Of a stretch of DNA of 64,000 bases, positions 24,964 to 31,942 are shown piece by piece. Below the pieces are notes generated by a model. The model was not told where the DNA came from, did not search any database, and was given only the letters and a program-made list of their open reading frames with translations. Position 1 is the stretch's first letter; each line of letters starts with the position of its first letter. Both the position numbers and the translations under genes were made by a program. Origin of the DNA: Helicobacter sp. 13S00482-2 (GTDB lineage: Bacteria; Campylobacterota; Campylobacteria; Campylobacterales; Helicobacteraceae); contig NZ_MLAT01000001.1 in assembly GCF_002272795.1 (NCBI RefSeq), positions 218,369 through 282,368 of the forward strand, given 5' to 3'.

Positions 24964-26112
24964 TTAGAGTAACAAGTCTTCAATAATAGTGATGATTTTT
25001 GAGATATTGGTTTGCATACTCAGATCATAGGCAACTTTGGAACTATTTTCTTTATAAATATAAATACTTTTTTTATCCATCTCATTAATTGTATTTGCAA
25101 TATCTTTAGGGTCAAATCCTATAGAGGTTTTCCCAATCTCATATCTATGAATGAATTTTTTAATTTCTAACAGTGGCGTGGATACCACACAAAGCCTAGA
25201 TTGAATATATTCAAAAAATTTATTAGGCATTGCATTGGCATTGTTAAAAGTATTGGGTTGCAAGCTCAAGATCCCAATATCGAATTGATTACAGAATGTA
25301 ACAATATCTCTCATTTCAACAGGAGGTAAAAATTTTAGATTATCAATATCAGAAGCTTTATCTTTGATGTTTTCCAGATAGTCTTTATGATTGCTCAATC
25401 CCATCACATAAAGACAAAAACGAGAATCTAAGTTTTTTGCTATTTCAAGTAGATTTTGCGAACATCTATCAGGACTTAAAAACCCGTGATAAATAATTTT
25501 TATAGTGTTTTTTAACTTAGAAGGTTCAAGCCAAACAAAAGGCGGAAAAGAATAAAAAACTTTTGACTCAACTCCAAAAACACTTTTATATTTTTTTCCT
25601 ATTTCCTCGCTCACTACAATTGCCATATCCACAAGAGATAGATACTTTTTACAAAGATGTTCAAAAAATAACCCAAAAGTTTCCATCCACAAAGGATCAT
25701 TTTCATATTCAAGTGGATAGTATTCTCTTAAGTCAATCAAGATCTTTGTGTGCGAAAAAAACTCACGATACCGTATTGCAAATGGCAAGAGTGTGATATC
25801 TTCTACCACAATCATATCAAGAACAGGCAAGGACTTAAATATATCTAAAATAACCTCTCTATTTGGAGTATAAATAAGCTTATCAAATTCTTTATTCTTA
25901 CAATGATCTGTAATCTTTTGATTTTCTTCTTTACTCCTATCTTTAGAACTCTTTGGAGCAGGAAAATCAAAACATTTGATACCTTTTATAACAGAACATT
26001 CTCTTGCTATAGCAAAAACATCATATTTTTCTTTGAGCATCATTGCAAGACGGAAGGGTCTAGGGCGCTTTAAAATATCAAAATCCGCAAGTATTGCGAT
26101 CTTTTTTTTCAC
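24964..26112 (-). CDS. Glycosyltransferase family 4-like protein
   Basis: The protein has about 382 residues with a GT-B layout. The N-terminal Rossmann half starts KKKIAILADFDILKRPRPFR and includes MIVVEDITLLPFAIRYREFF and IDLREYYPLEYEND. The C-terminal half has IKIIYHGFLSPDRCSQNLLE, LYVMGLSNHKDYLENI and an acceptor or donor region FDIGILSLQPNTFNN with MPNKFFEYIQSRLCVVST. This is a typical GT4/GT1 nucleotide-sugar site. The start is best placed at GTG 26112, whose GTGA overlaps the pseudopilin stop and which has AGGAG seven bases upstream; a TTG at 26118 is worse placed. The sugar and acceptor are unknown. Its operon also holds a pseudopilin and a polytopic membrane protein. Confidence 0.75.
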   Translation of the reverse strand: MKKKIAILADFDILKRPRPFRLAMMLKEKYDVFAIARECSVIKGIKCFDFPAPKSSKDRSKEENQKITDHCKNKEFDKLIYTPNREVILDIFKSLPVLDMIVVEDITLLPFAIRYREFFSHTKILIDLREYYPLEYENDPLWMETFGLFFEHLCKKYLSLVDMAIVVSEEIGKKYKSVFGVESKVFYSFPPFVWLEPSKLKNTIKIIYHGFLSPDRCSQNLLEIAKNLDSRFCLYVMGLSNHKDYLENIKDKASDIDNLKFLPPVEMRDIVTFCNQFDIGILSLQPNTFNNANAMPNKFFEYIQSRLCVVSTPLLEIKKFIHRYEIGKTSIGFDPKDIANTINEMDKKSIYIYKENSSKVAYDLSMQTNISKIITIIEDLLL

Positions 26113-26828
26113 CCACAATCTCCTGTTTTAGAGATAAAACTATATCCTGTAACAGGAAGCACACAAATCGTTTTTGTACGAGCGTTTTGCCTAAGAGTGA
26201 TTTTAAAAGGTTGAGTAAGTTTTATTTTTGAACGCGTACAATAAGGAGTGCCAAATCTATCAAAATAAATCCTCATTCCAAGTGCAATTTCACAAAAACT
26301 ATCCGCTTGAATATTTAAATCATCAATCCCATAAGCCTCACTCAGTCTCACAAAAACACTTGAATTATTTTTACACTCATCAGAAATATTTGTGTTGTTA
26401 TAGCCACTCAAACAGCGTCTATCACTACCTTGCAAAGCAATAATATCTCCAGCCATTGGTCTTCCATCATAATTAGTGGTCACAGAAAAACGAGGCGTAT
26501 CAATATAAATGCTGTAGCTAAATATTGTATATTTGCCATTAAGATGAAATTGTATCTGCCACATTGGGGTCTCATCAATAAGTCCCTGAGGATTTATACT
26601 TTTAAATCTTTTTGTAAGAAAATTTGTTTGATCTATATGGGTGTAGAGTTGAGTGTCATTTAATGCCAAATGGCGAGTATAAAGAATGTGCTCTAAAAGA
26701 GTATTGGTCGCTCTGTTTAATGTATTACTTTTCTGTGGAAGTGCAAAAAGTCCCAAGATTCCTAAAATAACAATCGCCATAACCATTTCTATCAAGCTGA
26801 ATGCATGTCGGTTTTGAATCATTTTCAT
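26109..26828 (-). CDS. Orphan pseudopilin with class III signal
   Basis: The protein has 239 residues. The leader MKMIQNRHA is followed by FSLIEMVMAIVILGILGLFA: Glu sits at mature position 5 and the residue before the cleavage site is Ala instead of Gly, which prepilin peptidases tolerate. The large C-terminal domain has six or more cysteines (RRCLSGY, DECKNN, SFCEIAL, PYCTRSK, TICVLP, TGDCG), suggesting disulphide-stabilised loops. It is 17 kb away from the main pseudopilus run, much like CtsG in Campylobacter, which is also apart from the cts cluster. The start could be the ATG at 26828 or a TTG at 26840 that overlaps the previous stop. It may be the major or a tip pseudopilin. Confidence 0.8.
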   Translation of the reverse strand: MKMIQNRHAFSLIEMVMAIVILGILGLFALPQKSNTLNRATNTLLEHILYTRHLALNDTQLYTHIDQTNFLTKRFKSINPQGLIDETPMWQIQFHLNGKYTIFSYSIYIDTPRFSVTTNYDGRPMAGDIIALQGSDRRCLSGYNNTNISDECKNNSSVFVRLSEAYGIDDLNIQADSFCEIALGMRIYFDRFGTPYCTRSKIKLTQPFKITLRQNARTKTICVLPVTGYSFISKTGDCG

Positions 26829-26836
26829 AGGTAGGC

Positions 26837-28120
26837 TCAAAGGTTTTTTGAAGTGGATTTAATAATGTTATATGATCTTATATTTCTACCCATATAGCTA
26901 ATGCCTATATCACCTCTTGAGCCATTTGGAATCTTAATAAGCCTAAAATCACCTCCATCTTTTATTCCATAAAATCGTAATCTTAAAGCAAGGGCTTGAT
27001 CTTTTGTATGGATACTTGTAATCCCATATTTTTTGATAGCAACACTTAGTTCTTTTGCAACATAATAACCAATCGCAAAATTATTTTTCACGCTGAAAAT
27101 ATAGGTGAGTTTATTTGAAAACAAACAAAAAGTCTCAAGAAATAAAGCAACAAACACAATAAAAAATCTCATCTTATAGCGAGTTCTAAAACGAGGTAAT
27201 CTCACCCTCATATCGTGAAAAAAACTTTTCATCATAATAGGCAATCCTGTGACAATCATAGGGGCAAAAATTTCAGCATCTATATTTTGGCGAATGGATA
27301 ACAAAAGTGCGAACACTAAAGCACTCACACTGACATAAACCATCAAATTATTTTGATTTTTTGTGATAGCCCAATAAAGGGTATAGTTGTAGTAAATAAA
27401 CAAAAAGGGTGAGAAAAGCATTGCAAATTCTCCCAAAATATCTAAAAAATGCCCCTGCGGTCTGCCACTAATATCAAAGTCGAATAAATTCATATTCAAA
27501 GCAAAACCAAATAGAGCATAAATGATAGTCTTGGGCATTTTATTTTTAATGGCATAAAAGGTCAGTGCCAAAAACAATACACTTGAACTATTATCAATGA
27601 AAATACTTAAAAATAAAGATAAATAGGGAATCCTTTGGTATCTTAGATTGATATAACATATCCAAAGCGTTATAAAAATAATAAATCCACTTTTTGTAAT
27701 CAAAATACCACTAAAATTAATTCCCGGCAACATCGCATACACAACGACAGTAAAAAGACTATCAGTTGGTTTTTTTAAATAAACCCTACTGATGGCATAA
27801 ATCAAAACCATATTAAAAAAATGAATTAAAACAAACGGACCTCTCAGTGCATAATCATTGTTTCCAAAAAAATGAGTACTCAATCTTGCTAAATCAAATA
27901 TAAAATTATCTGTCCCAAAAAATCCATAAGCTTCCTTATAGCTAATAGAAATTTGAGAAATCATCAGAAGTTGTATCAAAACACTCAAAAGAGCTATTAT
28001 TAGGAAAAAAATATCAACAACATCAAAAGGACGTCTTGTTTGACTATGCCTATCTAACCAAAATCGAAAATACATCCAAATTTGTTCAGATCTTGAAGTT
28101 TTAAATTCCTCTGCAAACAT
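26837..28120 (-). CDS. Polytopic membrane protein, GT-C-like topology, unknown function
   Basis: The protein has 427 residues and about nine or ten membrane helices between residues 35 and 345, followed by a soluble C-terminal tail of about 90 residues. The loop after helix 1 (EAYGFFGTDNFIFDLARLST) and the repeated short hydrophobic segments recall the GT-C glycosyltransferases of the ArnT/PMT type. However, no confident catalytic Asp motif can be assigned. The start ATG at 28120 shares a TGATG with the ilvA stop, so it is translated with ilvA. It precedes a pseudopilin and a GT4 enzyme, which leads me to suspect protein or lipid glycosylation. An unrelated transporter remains possible. Confidence 0.55.
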   Translation of the reverse strand: MFAEEFKTSRSEQIWMYFRFWLDRHSQTRRPFDVVDIFFLIIALLSVLIQLLMISQISISYKEAYGFFGTDNFIFDLARLSTHFFGNNDYALRGPFVLIHFFNMVLIYAISRVYLKKPTDSLFTVVVYAMLPGINFSGILITKSGFIIFITLWICYINLRYQRIPYLSLFLSIFIDNSSSVLFLALTFYAIKNKMPKTIIYALFGFALNMNLFDFDISGRPQGHFLDILGEFAMLFSPFLFIYYNYTLYWAITKNQNNLMVYVSVSALVFALLLSIRQNIDAEIFAPMIVTGLPIMMKSFFHDMRVRLPRFRTRYKMRFFIVFVALFLETFCLFSNKLTYIFSVKNNFAIGYYVAKELSVAIKKYGITSIHTKDQALALRLRFYGIKDGGDFRLIKIPNGSRGDIGISYMGRNIRSYNIIKSTSKNL

Positions 28121-29331
28121 CAAAAAATCTCATTAAATTTATATCCGCATTCTAGGAGCTTCATCCTAATTTGTTCTTTATGCTCCCTTCCTTTTGTCTC
28201 TAATGCCATCGTAACACTTGCGTCTCCATAATCAAGACTCGTGCTAACCCTATCATAATCAATTTGCACAATATTAACTCCAACTTGCGTGAGTATATCT
28301 GTGAGCTTTTGAAGACTTCCGGGCTTATCAACCAATATCACTTTAAATTTCATCTTCCTGTCTGATTTAATCAAACCTTTTTCTATGATTAGATTAAGCA
28401 TGGTTACATCAATATTCCCACCACTTAAAATAATCCCCACCTTATCGGTTGATTTGAATTCTATTTTTTTGTGTAAAACTGCCGCAACTCCTGTAGCTCC
28501 AGCACCCTCCACAACAAGTTTTTGATTTTCAAGTAAATATAAAATACCACTTGCAATTTCCTCATCATCAACTTCTATAATGTCATCTACTGTTTCACAA
28601 ATATACTGATAATTTCTTTCATTCACATCACGCACAGCAATCCCATCAGCAATTGTTCGGACAGAATCTACCTTTTGAATACATTTGGCCTTAAAGCTAT
28701 CTCTCATAGCTGGGGCACCTTTTGCAGTAACACCGATAATTCTAACCTCGGGCTTGAGTGCCTTATACGCACTTGCAATCCCACCAATAAGGCCACCCCC
28801 ACCAATTGGAACTAACACAATATTAATTTCAGGCTCTTCTTCTATCATCTCTAATGCAACACTACCCTGTCCTGCCATCACCTCATCATCAGCAAATGGA
28901 TGAATAAAATGAAGCTTTTTTTCTTCTGCGATCTTGGTTGCACACGCATAAGCTTCATCATAATTATCACCAGCTAAAACCACTTCAGCTCCATATCTTT
29001 TGGTAGCTAAAACCTTCAATAATGGGGTAGCTTCAGGCATTACGATGACTGCAGGGATACCAAAATAATTCGCACAATAAGCAACTCCTTGTGCGTGATT
29101 ACCAGCAGAAGAAGCAATCACCCCATTTTTACGCTCTTGTTCAGTCATACTTGCTATTTTATTGAATGCACCCCTTATCTTAAAGGCTCCAATAATTTGA
29201 AGATTTTCTTTTTTTAAATAAATCTGCGCACCAACTTCATTACTTAAACGGGGTGCAAAAGAAAGTGGATTAGGCTCAACAACAGGTTTGATTCTAACTC
29301 TAGCTTCTTGAATCTTTTTTAAATCTATCAT
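28120..29331 (-). CDS. ilvA: Threonine ammonia-lyase (threonine dehydratase) with ACT domain
   Basis: This PLP enzyme turns threonine into 2-oxobutanoate for isoleucine synthesis or catabolism. It has 403 residues. The Schiff-base lysine is in IGAFKIRGAFNK (near residue 53), the PLP phosphate loop is GGGGLIGG (near residue 178), and SSAGNHAQGVAYCAN is present near residue 75. The C-terminal ACT domain (about 325-400) starts MKFKVILVDKPGSLQKLTDI and suggests feedback control. The length with a single ACT domain matches the shorter IlvA/TdcB-like enzymes of Campylobacterota. AGGAG lies over the end of the upstream gene, so coupling is likely. Confidence 0.92.
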   Translation of the reverse strand: MIDLKKIQEARVRIKPVVEPNPLSFAPRLSNEVGAQIYLKKENLQIIGAFKIRGAFNKIASMTEQERKNGVIASSAGNHAQGVAYCANYFGIPAVIVMPEATPLLKVLATKRYGAEVVLAGDNYDEAYACATKIAEEKKLHFIHPFADDEVMAGQGSVALEMIEEEPEINIVLVPIGGGGLIGGIASAYKALKPEVRIIGVTAKGAPAMRDSFKAKCIQKVDSVRTIADGIAVRDVNERNYQYICETVDDIIEVDDEEIASGILYLLENQKLVVEGAGATGVAAVLHKKIEFKSTDKVGIILSGGNIDVTMLNLIIEKGLIKSDRKMKFKVILVDKPGSLQKLTDILTQVGVNIVQIDYDRVSTSLDYGDASVTMALETKGREHKEQIRMKLLECGYKFNEIF

Positions 29332-29739
29332 TTATTCTCCTAGCTTTTGATACTCGATCTTAATACATTTGTTTTCTATCACTTCAACTCCCCTAGATTC
29401 TAACATATCTTTGGCATTTGCATTTGAAATCCCCAATTGCATCCAAAAAACTTTGGGCAAAACTTTAGCATTTAAAACCTCTGAAGCGATCTCTTCACAG
29501 GCTTGAGTCTTGCGGAATATTACCAAAATATCTGGATTTTCATTTTCTAAGACCATCTTCACATCTCTATAAACCTTCTCTCCTAATATTTTATCTTCTT
29601 TAGGATAGATAGGAATAATCTTGAAGCCTTTTTGTTGTAAATATCTTCCAACTTCATTGCTATCTTTTTTTATATCAGGACTCAATCCCACGATCGCAAT
29701 CTTTTTGGTTTTATCTAAAATTTCTTTGATATCAGACAT
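29332..29739 (-). CDS. CoA-binding domain protein (YccU family)
   Basis: The protein has 135 residues with one Rossmann CoA-binding domain. IAIVGLSPDIKKDSNEVGRY is the nucleotide loop, IIPIYPKEDKILGEKVYRDV follows, and the motif VFWMQLGISN sits near residue 103. These are standard in the YccU/YneT CoA-binding family, found alone or fused in acyl-CoA synthetases. The partner and physiological role are unknown. It overlaps the DMT permease stop by eight bases and touches the ilvA start, so it is in the same operon. Confidence 0.85.
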   Translation of the reverse strand: MSDIKEILDKTKKIAIVGLSPDIKKDSNEVGRYLQQKGFKIIPIYPKEDKILGEKVYRDVKMVLENENPDILVIFRKTQACEEIASEVLNAKVLPKVFWMQLGISNANAKDMLESRGVEVIENKCIKIEYQKLGE

Positions 29740-30640
29740 CTTTTATCCTTTTTATATCACGTAAAAATACTGGCAAAGCTATCAAAACTCCTGAAAGTAT
29801 AATTAAAAAAATACCTACAATACTCACTAAATCAGGAAACTTATCCCCCAAAAGCAATCCCAAAGCAACTCCCCAAACAATGCGACTATAATCAATGGGT
29901 GCGACAATACCCGCTGGAGCAAGCATATATGCACGAGTGAGAAATTGTTGCCCAAAGGTTCCTGCTAGTCCCATTAAAAACACATAAAGCCACTCAATAC
30001 CTGTAGGAAAATACCACCCATTAGAAAGATGAGGAATGCTAATAAACATTCCAATACCTCCAATAATGCTCATTGTGATACCAAAGGCAAATACAACACT
30101 TCTCTCATCAAAATAATCTCTCAAACTCCTAAGTGTTACAAATGCTAATGCCGCACTAACCCCACTAAAAATTCCTGCAAATATATTTTTACTATCAAGT
30201 CCTCCAACACTAGGATTTGAAATACATACCACGCCAATAAACCCGATGATGGTAGCAAAAATAACCCCTATTTTTGGTCTCTCTCTTAGAAAAATAACCG
30301 AGAAAATAACAGTGTAGATGGGTACGCTTTGTGCAAAAGCTGTAGCAGTTCCCAAAGGAATAGTCGCAATGTTATAAAATAGTGCCAACATGCTCAATCC
30401 ACCAATAACCGCACGAAATAGAAGTTTTCCCCAACCGCCCTTCTTTTTCTCTTTTTTACTAGGTGATGAAAAAGCAAAGATTCCTAATACAAAAATCACC
30501 ATCACAAAGGAGCGAAAAAATATATTCTCCATCGGTGATAATTGCGGAGAAAGTAGCTTTACAAAGGCATTCATTAAAGCGAAACTTAATGATGAAAGAG
30601 CCATATAAATAATGCCAAAACTTGTTTGAGAATATTTCAT
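29732..30640 (-). CDS. DMT-superfamily (EamA) inner-membrane permease
   Basis: The protein has 302 residues and ten membrane helices arranged as two EamA repeats, at about 7-140 and 150-290. ALSSLSFALMNAFVKLLSP opens repeat one and NIFAGIFSGVSAALAFVTLR opens repeat two. FYNIATIPLGTATAFAQSVP and PAGIVAPIDYSRIVWGVALG are the typical helix 4 and helix 9 motifs. These permeases move amino acids, nucleotides or other small metabolites; being in front of ilvA hints at an amino acid, but this is inference. It is first gene of the operon, with AAGGATATGT just before the ATG and a candidate -10 (TATACT) about 30 bases upstream. Confidence 0.85.
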   Translation of the reverse strand: MKYSQTSFGIIYMALSSLSFALMNAFVKLLSPQLSPMENIFFRSFVMVIFVLGIFAFSSPSKKEKKKGGWGKLLFRAVIGGLSMLALFYNIATIPLGTATAFAQSVPIYTVIFSVIFLRERPKIGVIFATIIGFIGVVCISNPSVGGLDSKNIFAGIFSGVSAALAFVTLRSLRDYFDERSVVFAFGITMSIIGGIGMFISIPHLSNGWYFPTGIEWLYVFLMGLAGTFGQQFLTRAYMLAPAGIVAPIDYSRIVWGVALGLLLGDKFPDLVSIVGIFLIILSGVLIALPVFLRDIKRIKDV

Positions 30641-30666
30641 ACATATCCTTGAGAAAATTTTGCAAA

Positions 30667-30672
30667 AGTATA
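30667..30672 (-). promoter_or_regulatory. Candidate -10 box for the DMT-ilvA-pseudopilin-glycosyltransferase operon
   Basis: The minus strand reads TTATACTTTTG about 30 bases before the DMT permease ATG. It fits the Helicobacter -10 consensus moderately (TATACT). Confidence 0.35.
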
Positions 30673-30808
30673 AGATAAATTTGATTTTTAATCCTTAAAA
30701 ATCATAGATAAAGCGATTTTTACAGAATTTTAAATATCAAGATTCTTCATCATTTAAAATTACTATAAGATTTCTAAATAAACTCTTGATTGTGTTTTGA
30801 AATACTTT

Positions 30809-31020
30809 AATAAGATTTATTGCTTACTTTGCTAGTAACTGAAGTATGAATTAAGATGAAAATAAATGTCCGGGGAAACCCGGCATTTACTAAAAGGAAG
30901 ATAATGCGAAATTAAAACAACGGGAGACATTGCCTTAATTAAAATCACGATTTACAAACTAAACAACCAAACTAAAGGAGACCCACAACCACAACCACAC
31001 CTACTCTCCTTTAGTTTTTT
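30809..31020 (+). ncRNA. Candidate small RNA region between the DMT permease and hugZ
   Basis: This 400-base gap (30641-31040) has no protein gene but contains two strong RNA structures on the plus strand. The first is a stem at 30863-30889 capped by a GAAA tetraloop at 30875-30878, with one bulged T at 30869. The second is a 12-base-pair terminator ending at 31020. Possible -10 boxes are TAAGAT near 30811-30818 and TAAAAT at 30940-30945; the latter would make an RNA of about 70 bases consisting mainly of the terminator hairpin and its loop. A 19-codon frame, 30856-30915, overlaps the first stem and could be a leader peptide, but it lacks a good ribosome binding site. Both neighbours are on the other strand, so this transcript would be independent. 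Confidence 0.45.
30969..31020 (+). terminator. Intrinsic terminator with unusually large G-free, C/A-rich loop
   Basis: Arms AAACTAAAGGAG (30969-30980) and CTCCTTTAGTTT (31006-31017) pair perfectly over 12 bases and are followed by more T to 31020. The loop of 25 bases (30981-31005) contains no G and reads as repeats of ACAACC. A U-tract follows only on the plus strand, so it ends plus-strand transcription. Terminator loops are usually 3-8 bases, so the exposed C-rich loop may have a function. Confidence 0.75.
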
Positions 31021-31040
31021 AAAGAACTAACAATTAGGAA

Positions 31041-31796
31041 TTATTTTTTAATTTTATGTGGATTACCTTCACCTCCTATATAAGAGATTTCCCCATCAAC
31101 AATATCATAAGCTTGACCAAATCCTTTAACAAATCTACCTTTAATAAATTCAAGATGAATCAGGTGAAAATCCATCATATTGCGAATGGTCTTAATACCG
31201 CCACTCTCACCCACTTCATTAACAAAACTATCAAAAATCTTATCAAACTCACTTCCGCGTTCAATAAATTTTGCTCGTGCTTTGTATCTCAAACGTTTTC
31301 TTAAAATTACCAACTTTGCTTTTGATTCATCTTCAAGAAACATAACCTGTAGATTATCTGGATTAGCCCTAAGACTCCCATAATGTTCGGCTACCTCGCT
31401 GACATAAATATAGCACTTATTTTCATATCTCAAAAGAGGGGCATAAGAACAAACCACTTCTCCAGAGGGGCTCAAGCTTGAGAGGATAATAGAATTCATC
31501 TCTTTTGTAAATTCCTTAATTTCTCTCTCCACAGATTCTATATCAAGTGTTTTTGGGACACTCTGACACAATTCAACAATGGCATTTTTGAGTCCATTAT
31601 GAGGATCAGTGACCTTCTGTGGAAACTCAATCCTGAGATTTTTATTCCCATCATAAGAAATATCTAGTCCTAGCATATCAACTTTTGTAAGTTTGACATC
31701 TTTTGGTTCATTTAGTTGCCCAAACTTCTTTAGAAGTGCAATAAGTTCTGAAAGATGATGCTCATTCATATGATTCAAAATACTTTGAACTTCCAT
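31041..31796 (-). CDS. hugZ: Haem oxygenase HugZ
   Basis: The protein has 251 residues. It opens haem to release iron and biliverdin, allowing use of host haem as iron source. The N-terminal segment VQSILNHMNEHHLSELIALL and the C-terminal motif MDFHLIHLEFIKGRFVKGFG with GQAYDIV are diagnostic of the HugZ/ChuZ family, a split-barrel fold distinct from eukaryotic haem oxygenases. The flavin-like core segment SPSGEVVCSYAPLLRYE is present. It is monocistronic, has TATAAT 56 bases upstream and a Fur-like box above that. ChuZ and HugZ are iron-controlled in relatives, in agreement with this arrangement. Confidence 0.92.
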   Translation of the reverse strand: MEVQSILNHMNEHHLSELIALLKKFGQLNEPKDVKLTKVDMLGLDISYDGNKNLRIEFPQKVTDPHNGLKNAIVELCQSVPKTLDIESVEREIKEFTKEMNSIILSSLSPSGEVVCSYAPLLRYENKCYIYVSEVAEHYGSLRANPDNLQVMFLEDESKAKLVILRKRLRYKARAKFIERGSEFDKIFDSFVNEVGESGGIKTIRNMMDFHLIHLEFIKGRFVKGFGQAYDIVDGEISYIGGEGNPHKIKK

Positions 31797-31851
31797 AAAC
31801 TTTCCTTTAGTTTTAATGCTTAAATTTATTGCTTATTTTTAAACTAGTGAA

Positions 31852-31857
31852 ATTATA
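31852..31857 (-). promoter_or_regulatory. TATAAT -10 box of hugZ
   Basis: The minus strand reads TTTATAATTTC, about 55 bases before the hugZ ATG, which has AAAGGAAA as its ribosome binding site. The leader would be about 48 bases. Confidence 0.55.
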
Positions 31858-31885
31858 AATCTTCTTAACTTAAAATAACATTAAA

Positions 31886-31907
31886 AATAAGAATGATTAT
31901 TATTAAT
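31886..31907. promoter_or_regulatory. Fur-box-like site upstream of hugZ
   Basis: The sequence GAATGATTATTATTAATA lies roughly 30-50 bases upstream of the hugZ -10 box. It has the repeating NATWAT hexamer pattern (AATGAT, TATTAT, TAATAT) that Fur recognises. It also lies just beyond the 3' end of ccoI, where no coding use explains it. Iron repression of hugZ is therefore likely, by analogy with chuZ. Confidence 0.5.
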
Positions 31908-31942
31908 ATAAAAATTTTACTCAGATCTTATCAAGTTTATCA

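Noticed and set aside
30641..31040. tRNA, tmRNA, SRP RNA or 6S RNA in the 400-base gap
   Set aside because: No TTCGAATC-type T-loop, CCA end or known SRP tetraloop region is seen; only the two hairpins are present.
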